Positions 8,524 to 14,739 of a stretch of 33,942 nucleotides of DNA are shown piece after piece. Under the pieces are notes generated by a model. It worked only from the letters and a program-made list of their open reading frames with translations. It was not told where the DNA came from and made no database searches. The DNA comes from an uncultured Bacteroidales bacterium (lineage in GTDB: Bacteria > Bacteroidota > Bacteroidia > Bacteroidales > ML635J-15): NCBI GenBank assembly GCA_905233405.1, contig CAJOEG010000017.1, positions 1-33,942 of the forward strand. Reading direction: 5' to 3'. Position numbers and translations under genes: made by a program. Every line of letters starts with the position of its first letter. Within the stretch, counting starts at the first letter, position 1.

Positions 8524-9018
8524 CTATTCTTCTTTAGAGCCTTCTTTTTGCGGTTTGCACAAATCGATTATAATCTTGTTTATCTCGTATGTAGGGTCGT
8601 AATCGGGTCCGGCCATATATCCGCTAGACCAGAAAAAGTTTTTCCCAAATTTTACATCCAACGACCAGCTGTCACCATCGAAAACGTCGGGGTTGGAGTA
8701 GGAATGTTCCCAATCCTGAACATTGGCCTTGGCAAGCATATCACCAATCTCTTCCAATTTTTCACGAGGCACATTGCTGACCGAATCAACCTTGCACTCC
8801 TCGTTAGGTAACAGAAAATTGCAATCGCGCACTATAGCAGACACGACGCTATCTTTGCACATTATTTCAAATTCCTTTGACATGCCGGAATATCCATTAT
8901 GTACTTTATAATGATAGTAAACAAGATCGCTACCTTTCAATTTGTATCTATCACTGTTAAAACAACAGCAGCAACAAAATATCAGTGCTGTTAAACTGAT
9001 AAAAATATTTCTTATCAT
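8524..9018 (-). CDS. Putative lipoprotein with five-cysteine lipobox
   Basis: A 164-residue protein with a short hydrophobic leader (IRNIFISLTALIF) that runs into five consecutive cysteines followed by FNSD, so it is probably lipidated and envelope-anchored. The mature part is polar and contains FGKNFFWSSGYMAGPDYDP. No family is recognised. It is the first gene of a two-gene operon with the secreted protein downstream (stop and next start 3 bases apart), suggesting that the two act together in the envelope. Confidence 0.7.
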   Translation of the reverse strand: MIRNIFISLTALIFCCCCCFNSDRYKLKGSDLVYYHYKVHNGYSGMSKEFEIMCKDSVVSAIVRDCNFLLPNEECKVDSVSNVPREKLEEIGDMLAKANVQDWEHSYSNPDVFDGDSWSLDVKFGKNFFWSSGYMAGPDYDPTYEINKIIIDLCKPQKEGSKEE

Positions 9019-9041
9019 AAGAATGAAGTTTAAATTAATCG

Positions 9042-9073
9042 CAAATGTAAAGAAAATCGACGAATACCCAAAA
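9042..9073 (-). promoter_or_regulatory. Promoter of the lipoprotein operon
   Basis: On the minus strand TTTTG (9073-9069), a 19-base spacer and TACATTTG (9049-9042) match the Bacteroidota -33/-7 promoter. The lipoprotein ATG is 24 bases after the -7 box. Confidence 0.7.
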
Positions 9074-9094
9074 TCATAACTTTATTCCTCGTTT

Positions 9095-9706
9095 TTACCT
9101 TACTACATACTCAAACCTGTCGATTTGTGTAACGCCCATTTGCTGCAGCAGCCTAACGGAGCGGTCGCAGTCGTCGGTGGCATTGAAACCAGGGATTAGC
9201 GGTACGCGAACCATGATGCGTTCCGGACCTTTGGCAGAAATGAGCCAACGGAGATTTTGAAGGCTCTGCCGGTTGCTGCGTGTTGTGTATGCCTTGTAGA
9301 TGGACGGATTGGTATCCTTTATGTCGACAATAAAGTAGTCAATGATTTCGGAAGCCGCTTCGACCGCCGAACGCGGCACGGCAAGCGAAGTTTCGGCTGT
9401 AATTTTCCAGGCATCACCACAAAGTTTGCGAAATTCACGGATAAAATCAGTCCTAAGCAATGGTTCACCGCCGCCAAAGCAGATACCTCCACCAGTGTAA
9501 AGGAAATAAATGTTGTCGATGCGTACGTGGTCGAAAAGTGTCTGGGGTGTATAATGCGGAAGATTGTCCGTCTTCCCGAAACAGGATGGATTCAGGCAGT
9601 AACGGCAATGTAGCGGACATCCATGAAATGCCGCCAAAGTTGTAACTCCAGCACCGTCTATATTAATGCGATGCCTCGAAACTCCGATGAATGGCACTGC
9701 TTCCAA
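9095..9706 (-). CDS. Small radical SAM enzyme (activase-like)
   Basis: This 203-residue protein has the radical SAM cluster motif CPLHCRYC (Cys30, 34, 37, i.e. CxxxCxxC), then GGGICFGGGEPLL, the SAM-binding glycine motif. Further hallmarks are DYFIVDIKDTNPSIY and RVPLIPGFN, as in pyruvate-formate-lyase activase-type enzymes. It lacks the extra ferredoxin-like insert of many activases and any SPASM domain. No ATG is available: the likely start is TTG at 9706, with GTG at 9697 possible. It lies in the same frame as, and only 3 bases beyond, the stop of the small-protein tail upstream, so translation is probably coupled. The neighbouring small Cys-motif proteins are the obvious partners or substrates. 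The reaction itself is unknown. Confidence 0.88.
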   Translation of the reverse strand: MEAVPFIGVSRHRINIDGAGVTTLAAFHGCPLHCRYCLNPSCFGKTDNLPHYTPQTLFDHVRIDNIYFLYTGGGICFGGGEPLLRTDFIREFRKLCGDAWKITAETSLAVPRSAVEAASEIIDYFIVDIKDTNPSIYKAYTTRSNRQSLQNLRWLISAKGPERIMVRVPLIPGFNATDDCDRSVRLLQQMGVTQIDRFEYVVR

Positions 9707-9709
9707 AGA

Positions 9710-9871
9710 CTATTTCTTATTTTCGTCGGGATTTTCTGTTGGACTATTATATTCGGGAACCTTGCCCCTAAGGGGTATGTCCATATCGCGAGGTTCGATT
9801 ATAGGGTCAATTTCTGTTTTGGCAGAATCGATTTCTGGCACTTTTACAGGAACAATGCCCATAAGAGGTTC
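9710..9871 (-). pseudogene. Out-of-frame C-terminal tail of the small Cys-motif protein
   Basis: A 53-codon coding-like stretch ending in TAG begins EPLMGIVPVKVPE and later reads PLRGKVPEY and PTENPDENKK. It has no start codon of its own and an upstream in-frame TAG. It continues the sense of the upstream protein if one base near its TGA (9870-9872) is skipped. The repeated LxGxVP motifs match those in the upstream tail (LVGDVPV). It is best read as the displaced C-terminus of that gene. Confidence 0.7.
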
Positions 9872-10211
9872 ATTCTGGCACAGTGTCTATAGAGGTCTGG
9901 TGGGTTGTGTCGGGATCAACCATTTTGCCTCTAACTGGCACATCGCCCACAAGTTGATGACCTCCGCTATTACAAGCCGCTACGCTAAGCGTAATTCCCG
10001 CGATAGTTGCCACCTTGCCTAGAATGTTCATCTTGCCCTTGCGCGAAAGTTCCTGCTCGATGTATTTCACTTCGGCTTCGCAATGCGGACAGGTGCCGTT
10101 GCATTCGCCCTCGAAAGTACATTCTTCCTGCTCGAGCGGAATATTATTTTCGTCCGCAATGTTCTTGCGAATCTCTTTCAAGTATTTGCAGATATTTTTA
10201 CCGTTCTTCAT
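9870..10211 (-). CDS. Small Cys-motif protein with membrane segment, copy 1 (frameshifted)
   Basis: A 113-residue protein with an N-terminal helical part (NGKNICKYLKEIRKNIADE) and then a cysteine cluster CTFEGECNGTCPHC (Cys31, 37, 41, 44), a likely metal or Fe-S site. A hydrophobic stretch with a lipobox-like end (ATIAGITLSVAAC, Cys80) follows. After that comes a Pro/Gly-rich tail with LVGDVPVRGKMV. The frame ends in TGA at 9870, but coding sense continues in another frame to 9710, giving about 165 residues when joined. I recall related hypothetical proteins beside radical SAM genes in gut Bacteroidales; no function is established. It precedes the radical SAM gene and follows its paralogue by 13 bases. 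Confidence 0.75.
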   Translation of the reverse strand: MKNGKNICKYLKEIRKNIADENNIPLEQEECTFEGECNGTCPHCEAEVKYIEQELSRKGKMNILGKVATIAGITLSVAACNSGGHQLVGDVPVRGKMVDPDTTHQTSIDTVPE

Positions 10212-10224
10212 GTGTTTTAGGTTT

Positions 10225-10512
10225 TTAAAAATATGATGCTAGCACATCGCCCGTAAGTTCTTCGTATTCGTCACATTTTTCCCATGCAAGAAAATCAGAT
10301 TCTCTTTCTTTGTAAACATTTAGTTTCTCTATTTTGCCTCGTTTTATAAGTTCTTCTTCAAGATATTTTACCTCTGCATCGCAATGCGGACAAGTACCGT
10401 TGCATTCCCCCTCGAAAGTACATTCTTCCTGCTGAAGCGGAATATTATTTTCGTCCGCAATGTTCTTGCGAACTTCTTTTAGATACTTGCAGATATTTTT
10501 ACCGTTGTTCAT
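10225..10512 (-). CDS. Small Cys-motif protein, copy 2
   Basis: A 95-residue paralogue of the next gene: the first 50 residues differ at only four positions and keep Cys8, 31, 37, 41 and 44. After about residue 58 it diverges completely: the hydrophobic segment is replaced by a charged sequence (VYKERESDFLAWEKC). It still has a cysteine at position 80 and ends in ELTGDVLASYF, a single copy of the [L]xGDV motif found repeatedly in copy 1. It is first in the operon, directly behind the promoter at 10547-10576. A recent tandem duplication with functional divergence is inferred. Confidence 0.75.
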   Translation of the reverse strand: MNNGKNICKYLKEVRKNIADENNIPLQQEECTFEGECNGTCPHCDAEVKYLEEELIKRGKIEKLNVYKERESDFLAWEKCDEYEELTGDVLASYF

Positions 10513-10546
10513 TGGCGTTGGGTTTCTAATTTTGAAATGTGTTTTG

Positions 10547-10576
10547 CAAAAATATGCATTTTCATAAAAACAGCAA
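10547..10576 (-). promoter_or_regulatory. Promoter of the radical SAM/small protein operon
   Basis: Minus strand: a T-rich TTG (10576-10574), a 19-base spacer and TATTTTTG (10554-10547), a perfect TAnnTTTG box 34 bases before the ATG at 10512. The -33 element overlaps the T-run of the neighbouring terminator. Confidence 0.7.
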
Positions 10577-10607
10577 AAAAGAGCCTGCGGGGAACAGACT
10601 CTTTTTT
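10575..10607 (-). terminator. Bidirectional terminator downstream of the GIN/GntR/ABC operon
   Basis: A-rich stem AAAAAAGAGCCTG / CAGACTCTTTTTT with one mismatch and a 7-base loop, giving T-runs in both directions. It can end the minus-strand transcript coming from 13549. Confidence 0.7.
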
Positions 10608-10640
10608 GAAGTAAGTAAATTTATGTTATCGATGAGGTTG

Positions 10641-10740
10641 ACGAAATTTGGGGTAGTTTGAAGTTGTTTGATATTGTTTGACATTGTTTGAGGTTGTTTA
10701 AAATGGTTTGAACTGTTTTGAGATTGTTTCAAATAGATTG
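10641..10740. repeat. Degenerate 10-bp tandem repeat, about ten copies
   Basis: Ten consecutive 10-mers resemble AnnTTGTTTG (for example AAGTTGTTTG, ATATTGTTTG, ACATTGTTTG, AGATTGTTTC). The period equals one DNA helical turn. It lies between two minus-strand transcription units and does not appear to code. Confidence 0.8.
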
Positions 10741-10754
10741 AACAGCATAAACCT

Positions 10755-10815
10755 ATAAACGCTGCAGTCATTGAAACGGCGAAGCCATCAAACCTTTCAA
10801 ACGGCGGAGCAATTC
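10755..10815. repeat. Intergenic CGCCGTTT-type dispersed repeat
   Basis: On the minus strand this reads ATTGCTCCGCCGTTTGAAAGG followed by ATGGCTTCGCCGTTTCAATG. Related sequences recur at 33150-33310 (GTGGCTGCGCCGTTTCTGAG, ATGACTTCGCCGTTTCTAAG). The units share TGGCT-CGCCGTTT with flanking TTTGAA runs. Confidence 0.55.
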
Positions 10816-10829
10816 AAACAACCATAAAC

Positions 10830-11546
10830 CTATTCCTTAGTCAAAACCTTTCCCAATCCTTCATTGGAAACCCCAATATCCTCGCAGTCCAAATCGGATG
10901 CATCAATATTGCCAACACCCTCGTTTATGAGTTTTGCCGTCTCAGTCTTGCCGGAAATGCTTATGCTTCCTACGCCTTCGTTGTCTAGTCGGACATACTT
11001 TGCATCAAGCACTTCGACACTGATTTTGCCTACACCCTCGTTGTCGGCTTTCAGGCAAGAAACCGCCAGTTTGCTCAACTCTATTGAGCCAACGCCCTCG
11101 TTCTTCACTATCAAAGTGTCGGCGCGAAGCGAGTCGCAGGTAATGTTGCCAACGCCTTCGTTCTTGATTGACTTGCAAGCGGGCGAATATACCTTTATAT
11201 CGAATTTTGCATTATTGTTTCTGCGCGGCCTGCTCGAAAAGTCGATGCGCAGAACGTCATCGTCAACATCAGTTTCTATTAGACTGATATAATCGCTTGG
11301 CGCTGTTATTTCAACCGCCGACTTTTTCGACTGCACATAGACAATATCGCACATTCCATTGTTTTCAATGGCATCAAAAGCCTCAAGTTCCCTTGTTTCA
11401 ACCTTTTCCGTTTCGTCGACATTGGCTCTTTTCCTGTGCGGACTATCATTGTCAAATTTCGCAAACCAAAACAATACACCTACAACCATTAGCACAAATA
11501 TTACAGCCAATCCGCTGAACAATAATATATTAGTTTTCTTTTTCAT
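10830..11546 (-). CDS. GIN-domain (DUF2807) membrane-anchored protein
   Basis: A 238-residue protein with one N-terminal membrane helix (ILLFSGLAVIFVLMVVGVLFW). The extracytoplasmic part matches head GIN/DUF2807 proteins: an FDAIENNGMCDIVYVQ strand and VEITAPSDYISLIET, followed by a repetitive beta-solenoid-like stretch. In this stretch NEGVGxI or NEGLGxV occurs six times where relatives usually have GAGD-like turns. It is last in the ABC-GntR operon and overlaps the GntR gene by 17 bases, so a role in the same envelope response is likely. Confidence 0.85.
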   Translation of the reverse strand: MKKKTNILLFSGLAVIFVLMVVGVLFWFAKFDNDSPHRKRANVDETEKVETRELEAFDAIENNGMCDIVYVQSKKSAVEITAPSDYISLIETDVDDDVLRIDFSSRPRRNNNAKFDIKVYSPACKSIKNEGVGNITCDSLRADTLIVKNEGVGSIELSKLAVSCLKADNEGVGKISVEVLDAKYVRLDNEGVGSISISGKTETAKLINEGVGNIDASDLDCEDIGVSNEGLGKVLTKE

Positions 11547-11913
11547 CTTTCTTTGCTTTTAAAAATCCGTCATAATATTCTTTCAATTCACTTATATCAA
11601 TTCCAAGAAGTTCCATCTCCTGAAATATGCGTGGAAGTTCGCGGTTTACAAACCTTTCGCGTCGCAACTCCTTTATCTTCGCTATTGCGTCCTCGGAAGC
11701 AAAGTATCCTATGCCCCTGCGGTTGGAAATAATGCCCGAACGCTGCAGGAAATCGTAGGCGCGAAGCACCGTGTTGGGGTTCACCTCGAGTTGTACGCCG
11801 AGTTCACGCACCGAGAGTATCCTGTCGTTTTCCTTCCACTTGCCCATCAGAACTTGCTCGCACACATAGTCGGCAATCTGCTGGTAAATAGCCTTCGATT
11901 CTGAAAAGTCCAT
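11530..11913 (-). CDS. GntR-family regulator, YtrA-like
   Basis: The 127-residue protein has an N-terminal winged helix (IYQQIADYVCEQVLMGKW ... SVRELGVQLEVNPNTVLRAYDFLQRSGII) and only a short helical C-terminal dimerisation part. This is the layout of the YtrA subfamily, which commonly represses adjacent ABC transporters. It is third in the operon after the ATPase and permease genes. The palindrome at 13593-13616 over the operon promoter is its likely binding site, giving autoregulation. The effector is unknown. Confidence 0.92.
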   Translation of the reverse strand: MDFSESKAIYQQIADYVCEQVLMGKWKENDRILSVRELGVQLEVNPNTVLRAYDFLQRSGIISNRRGIGYFASEDAIAKIKELRRERFVNRELPRIFQEMELLGIDISELKEYYDGFLKAKKDEKEN

Positions 11914-11914
11914 A

Positions 11915-12634
11915 CTAAGCCTCCGTTTCCTTTAACCTTAAATAACTCAAAACCCAGAAAAAGGCTATCACACAGAGCATAAATACCGAAAATATCACAT
12001 TCCCGTATTCGATTTTATCTGCCGTTAAATATAATGCTTCGTGGAGACACATTTTGAAAACAATAAGCGTCATAACTATTGAATAAAGTGTAATGAACGC
12101 AAACTCGCAAAGCAAAGTCTTTATCACGGCAGCCTTACGGAAATACACCGAGCCGAACATCATAATTGCATTGTTGAGGAGTATGAACAGGCAGAGATAC
12201 CATATTTCAATGCCCCAGAATTTAGCTGAACCAATGAACTCTATGCTCTTGAATGTAAACTCGTCGTAAATGAAGTAGCAGAAGAACGAACTTGCCCAAA
12301 TTCCAAGGCACGAAGCCACAATGAGCAGAGCCGGGTAGTAGAAATGGCTTAGGATGATGTTGACGGTAAGTTTCTCGCCACGGCTGGCAGGAAGCATAAG
12401 GTAGTTAATTGCCTTCTGCGGTTTTCCGAGCATACCGAATATGCGTCCCGAATAGAGAATGAAGAAAACGAAAAGCACTGCCCACGAGATTGTTGAAACC
12501 TCCTGTTCGAGCGATGTAAGCATTTCGACAGCGAAAATTATAGCCGCTACAATGACATCCTTTTTCCAGTTTTCGCAGAAATAACGCTTGAAAAGCAGTC
12601 CGATACGATAGAATGATATATTTTTCATAGCCAT
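11915..12634 (-). CDS. ABC transporter permease-like membrane protein
   Basis: A 239-residue integral membrane protein with about six hydrophobic helices, including VIVAAIIFAVEML, SWAVLFVFFILYSGRIFG, PALLIVASCLGIWASSFFC and FSVFMLCVIAFFWVLSYL. It lies 6 bases after the ATPase gene and directly before the GntR regulator gene, so it is the predicted membrane partner of that ATPase. No substrate can be deduced; ABC-2-like export of a peptide or antibiotic, as for other YtrA-controlled systems, is a possibility. Confidence 0.8.
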   Translation of the reverse strand: MAMKNISFYRIGLLFKRYFCENWKKDVIVAAIIFAVEMLTSLEQEVSTISWAVLFVFFILYSGRIFGMLGKPQKAINYLMLPASRGEKLTVNIILSHFYYPALLIVASCLGIWASSFFCYFIYDEFTFKSIEFIGSAKFWGIEIWYLCLFILLNNAIMMFGSVYFRKAAVIKTLLCEFAFITLYSIVMTLIVFKMCLHEALYLTADKIEYGNVIFSVFMLCVIAFFWVLSYLRLKETEA

Positions 12635-12640
12635 ACCTTT

Positions 12641-13549
12641 TTAATTGTTCAACTTAGTTTCCATTTCACTGGCAAATCTCGATTTGCCGTTTTCCTTTTC
12701 GGCGAAGATTTCATGCATCTTTTCTCTTGCCGAGATAGCCGCGCAGAACAGCAGTTCCATATCGAACTTGTCGTCGGCATCGTCGATGTGAGTGCAAACT
12801 GCCACCTTGCCGGCAATGTTGTCCTCGCTGTAGAGCACCTTGCCCTGTTGCGAAAGTTCCTCGAACTCATTAGCCGACAGAACCTTGAAAGTAAGGCGGT
12901 CGCAAATGGTGTTGATGTCGGCGTTGAGAAGAATTTTGCCATTGTCGAGCACCAGCACGGCATCGATTACATTCTGCAGGTCGCGCACCTGATGCGTGGA
13001 GATGATGAACGCCTTGTCGTCGGTAATTGCCGAAGCCACTACCTTGCGGAATGTGCTTTTCGACGGGATGTCCATTCCGTTGGTCGGCTCGTCCATAATT
13101 AATAACTTGGTGTTGGTTGCAAGCGCAAAGCTCACAAGCACCTTTTTCTTCTGTCCGTGCGACATCTTTGTCAATTTCTGCTCCATATCGGCAATTTCGA
13201 ACTGACGGAGATAGTTCTCGAAGTCACTGATGCTGAAGTTCGGATAGAAGGGCGCGTAAATCTTCACATATTCGTTTACGCTGACTGTCGGCACATCCAT
13301 TTCCTCGGTGACGAAGTAAATGTCGGCGAGCATTTCCGGATTGCGTTGTTCAGGCTTCATGCCAAATACCGAGACCGTTCCGCTGTTGCAGAAGCGAAGT
13401 CCCGAAATAATTTTCAGCAGGGTAGTTTTTCCCACACCGTTTTTCCCAAGCAGACCGTAAATATGTCCTGCCTCGAGCGAAAGATTCAGGTTGTCGAAGA
13501 TTTTCCTCTGCGGCACATACCCGAAATTCATGTTTTTAATCTCAATCAT
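12641..13549 (-). CDS. ABC transporter ATP-binding protein
   Basis: The 302-residue protein (ATG at 13549, starting MIEIKNMNFGYVPQ) has Walker A (GLLGKNGVGKTTLL, about 32-45), a variant signature MSHGQKKKV, Walker B (LLIMDEPTNGMD) and the switch His in STHQ. Upstream in-frame codons to 13615 run into the operator and promoter and are excluded as the start. A C-terminal extension of about 90 residues follows the nucleotide-binding domain, as in ABC-2 exporters. It heads the operon ATPase-permease-GntR-GIN and energises the permease encoded next. Confidence 0.93.
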   Translation of the reverse strand: MIEIKNMNFGYVPQRKIFDNLNLSLEAGHIYGLLGKNGVGKTTLLKIISGLRFCNSGTVSVFGMKPEQRNPEMLADIYFVTEEMDVPTVSVNEYVKIYAPFYPNFSISDFENYLRQFEIADMEQKLTKMSHGQKKKVLVSFALATNTKLLIMDEPTNGMDIPSKSTFRKVVASAITDDKAFIISTHQVRDLQNVIDAVLVLDNGKILLNADINTICDRLTFKVLSANEFEELSQQGKVLYSEDNIAGKVAVCTHIDDADDKFDMELLFCAAISAREKMHEIFAEKENGKSRFASEMETKLNN

Positions 13550-13592
13550 ACCAATTATTATTTTAGTTAATTTTCCGTTGTTTTTGTTTATT

Positions 13593-13616
13593 AGTGTATT
13601 AGTGATGTAATACACT
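13593..13616. promoter_or_regulatory. Palindromic operator, probable YtrA/GntR site
   Basis: Perfect inverted repeat AGTGTATTA-N6-TAATACACT (9-bp arms). It contains AGTGTA...TACACT, the half-sites I recall for YtrA-type regulators. It lies immediately downstream of the -7 box, covering the expected transcription start, so bound protein would block the promoter. Confidence 0.8.
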
Positions 13617-13617
13617 G

Positions 13618-13647
13618 CAAAAGTATAGCATTGCAGAATACTGGCAA
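13618..13647 (-). promoter_or_regulatory. Promoter of the ABC-GntR-GIN operon
   Basis: Minus strand TTG (13647-13645), a 19-base spacer and TACTTTTG (13625-13618). The start site should fall inside the operator at 13593-13616. Confidence 0.75.
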
Positions 13648-13833
13648 TAGGGAATTTGGGGTATTAGACTAAAAGCATATTTATATATATTTTTATTTGT
13701 TAGTGATATATAAATTAACTAGTCGATATGTTGGGTGAAGTTAAGCGAATAAGAATATCCTATATAAGTTCAACTTAGAAAGTTGTAAAAATGGGATAAT
13801 AAAGAATCCAGTAATGACGTGATCTAATTATAA

Positions 13834-14628
13834 CTATTTAAATTGGATTTTTAAACAATCCAATTTATTTTCACCGAGCATGTAAAGCAAGTCGTGTCTA
13901 ATTCTGAATTTGGTAACATTTTTCCCTTCGGTCGGAATGACAATAGTATTGTCGGCAACAACATCGTATGCCGAAATTTCTCCATTCTGGCTATAATACA
14001 GCACATCGTTGTCTATGCAGAAGTCCGTACAACTGCCACCTACTTCCAACGACCTGTAGAAATTGCCGAACTTGTCCAGAACCAAGATTTTACCATCGTC
14101 GGCAAATAGAAAAAGGTAGTTTATCGATTCGCGCATTGCAATCACATCGGCATCGGCGAGCTTGTTGTAAATGTTGGTTCCCTGCTGTGAAATTTCAAGG
14201 TTGCTGTCAACCCTTCTAACGCAGACATTCTGTTCGTCGAACACCCAGAAACCGCCAAACGACGACGAACATACCACCTTCGTATTGTATAGTTCCGCAT
14301 CATCGAGCATAATTGGACTGCGAAGTTCCGCAAACTTGCTGTCGAGATACATAAGTTTGTTGAACTCGGAATAGAACACTATCACCTTGAACGGATTGGA
14401 AACGTCAAGCGACGACATACTGCCAGCAGGATAATTGTCGTATGCACAAAGGAAATTCATTTCGGCATCGTACTTAGTTACAACATTGCCCTTGACGAGA
14501 TATATGTTTCCAAGCCTATCTATTTCAAGTGCATCGGCTATGACATCCCTGCTCCACGGCAACGACTCCTGAGCACCACCAAAAAATGGCAGCAACAGCA
14601 GAATCAATATTTCCAAAATCTTCTTCAC
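13834..14628 (-). CDS. Secreted propeller-like protein
   Basis: The 264-residue protein is read from GTG at 14628, which gives a clean signal peptide (KKILEILILLLLPFFGGAQ); an ATG at 14679 would add 17 residues before it. The mature part has repeated strands such as ALEIDRLGNIYLVKGNVVTKYD, KILVLDKFGNFYRSLEVGG and DVLYYSQNGEISAYD, resembling a small beta-propeller of the NHL/WD type. No catalytic motif is visible. The gene stands alone on the minus strand and is divergent from the glycosyltransferase gene. Confidence 0.75.
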   Translation of the reverse strand: MKKILEILILLLLPFFGGAQESLPWSRDVIADALEIDRLGNIYLVKGNVVTKYDAEMNFLCAYDNYPAGSMSSLDVSNPFKVIVFYSEFNKLMYLDSKFAELRSPIMLDDAELYNTKVVCSSSFGGFWVFDEQNVCVRRVDSNLEISQQGTNIYNKLADADVIAMRESINYLFLFADDGKILVLDKFGNFYRSLEVGGSCTDFCIDNDVLYYSQNGEISAYDVVADNTIVIPTEGKNVTKFRIRHDLLYMLGENKLDCLKIQFK

Positions 14629-14632
14629 GGCA

Positions 14633-14640
14633 CAAATGTA
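14633..14640 (-). promoter_or_regulatory. -7 box just upstream of the propeller gene
   Basis: TACATTTG on the minus strand ends 4 bases before the GTG at 14628. If it is used, the transcript would start at or next to the GTG, arguing against the upstream ATG (14679) and suggesting a leaderless or nearly leaderless message. Confidence 0.5.
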
Positions 14641-14711
14641 AGAAAAATTTGCGCTTTGAACACTGAAAATAATCGCCACTCATTTTCCACCATACATTAC
14701 AATAGATTTAT

Positions 14712-14719
14712 TATCTTTG
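14712..14719 (+). promoter_or_regulatory. -7 box for the GT2 gene
   Basis: TATCTTTG matches TAnnTTTG and lies 20 bases before the ATG at 14740. No clear -33 element is seen. Confidence 0.6.
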
Positions 14720-14739
14720 CACCTTGATTTTTATGACAG

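Noticed and set aside
10641..10740. CRISPR array
   Set aside because: The 10-bp units have no unique spacers and no cas genes are near.
10562..10771. Minus-strand frame over the 10-bp repeats
   Set aside because: The repetitive Asn/Gln-rich translation is a by-product of the repeat, and a terminator lies inside it.
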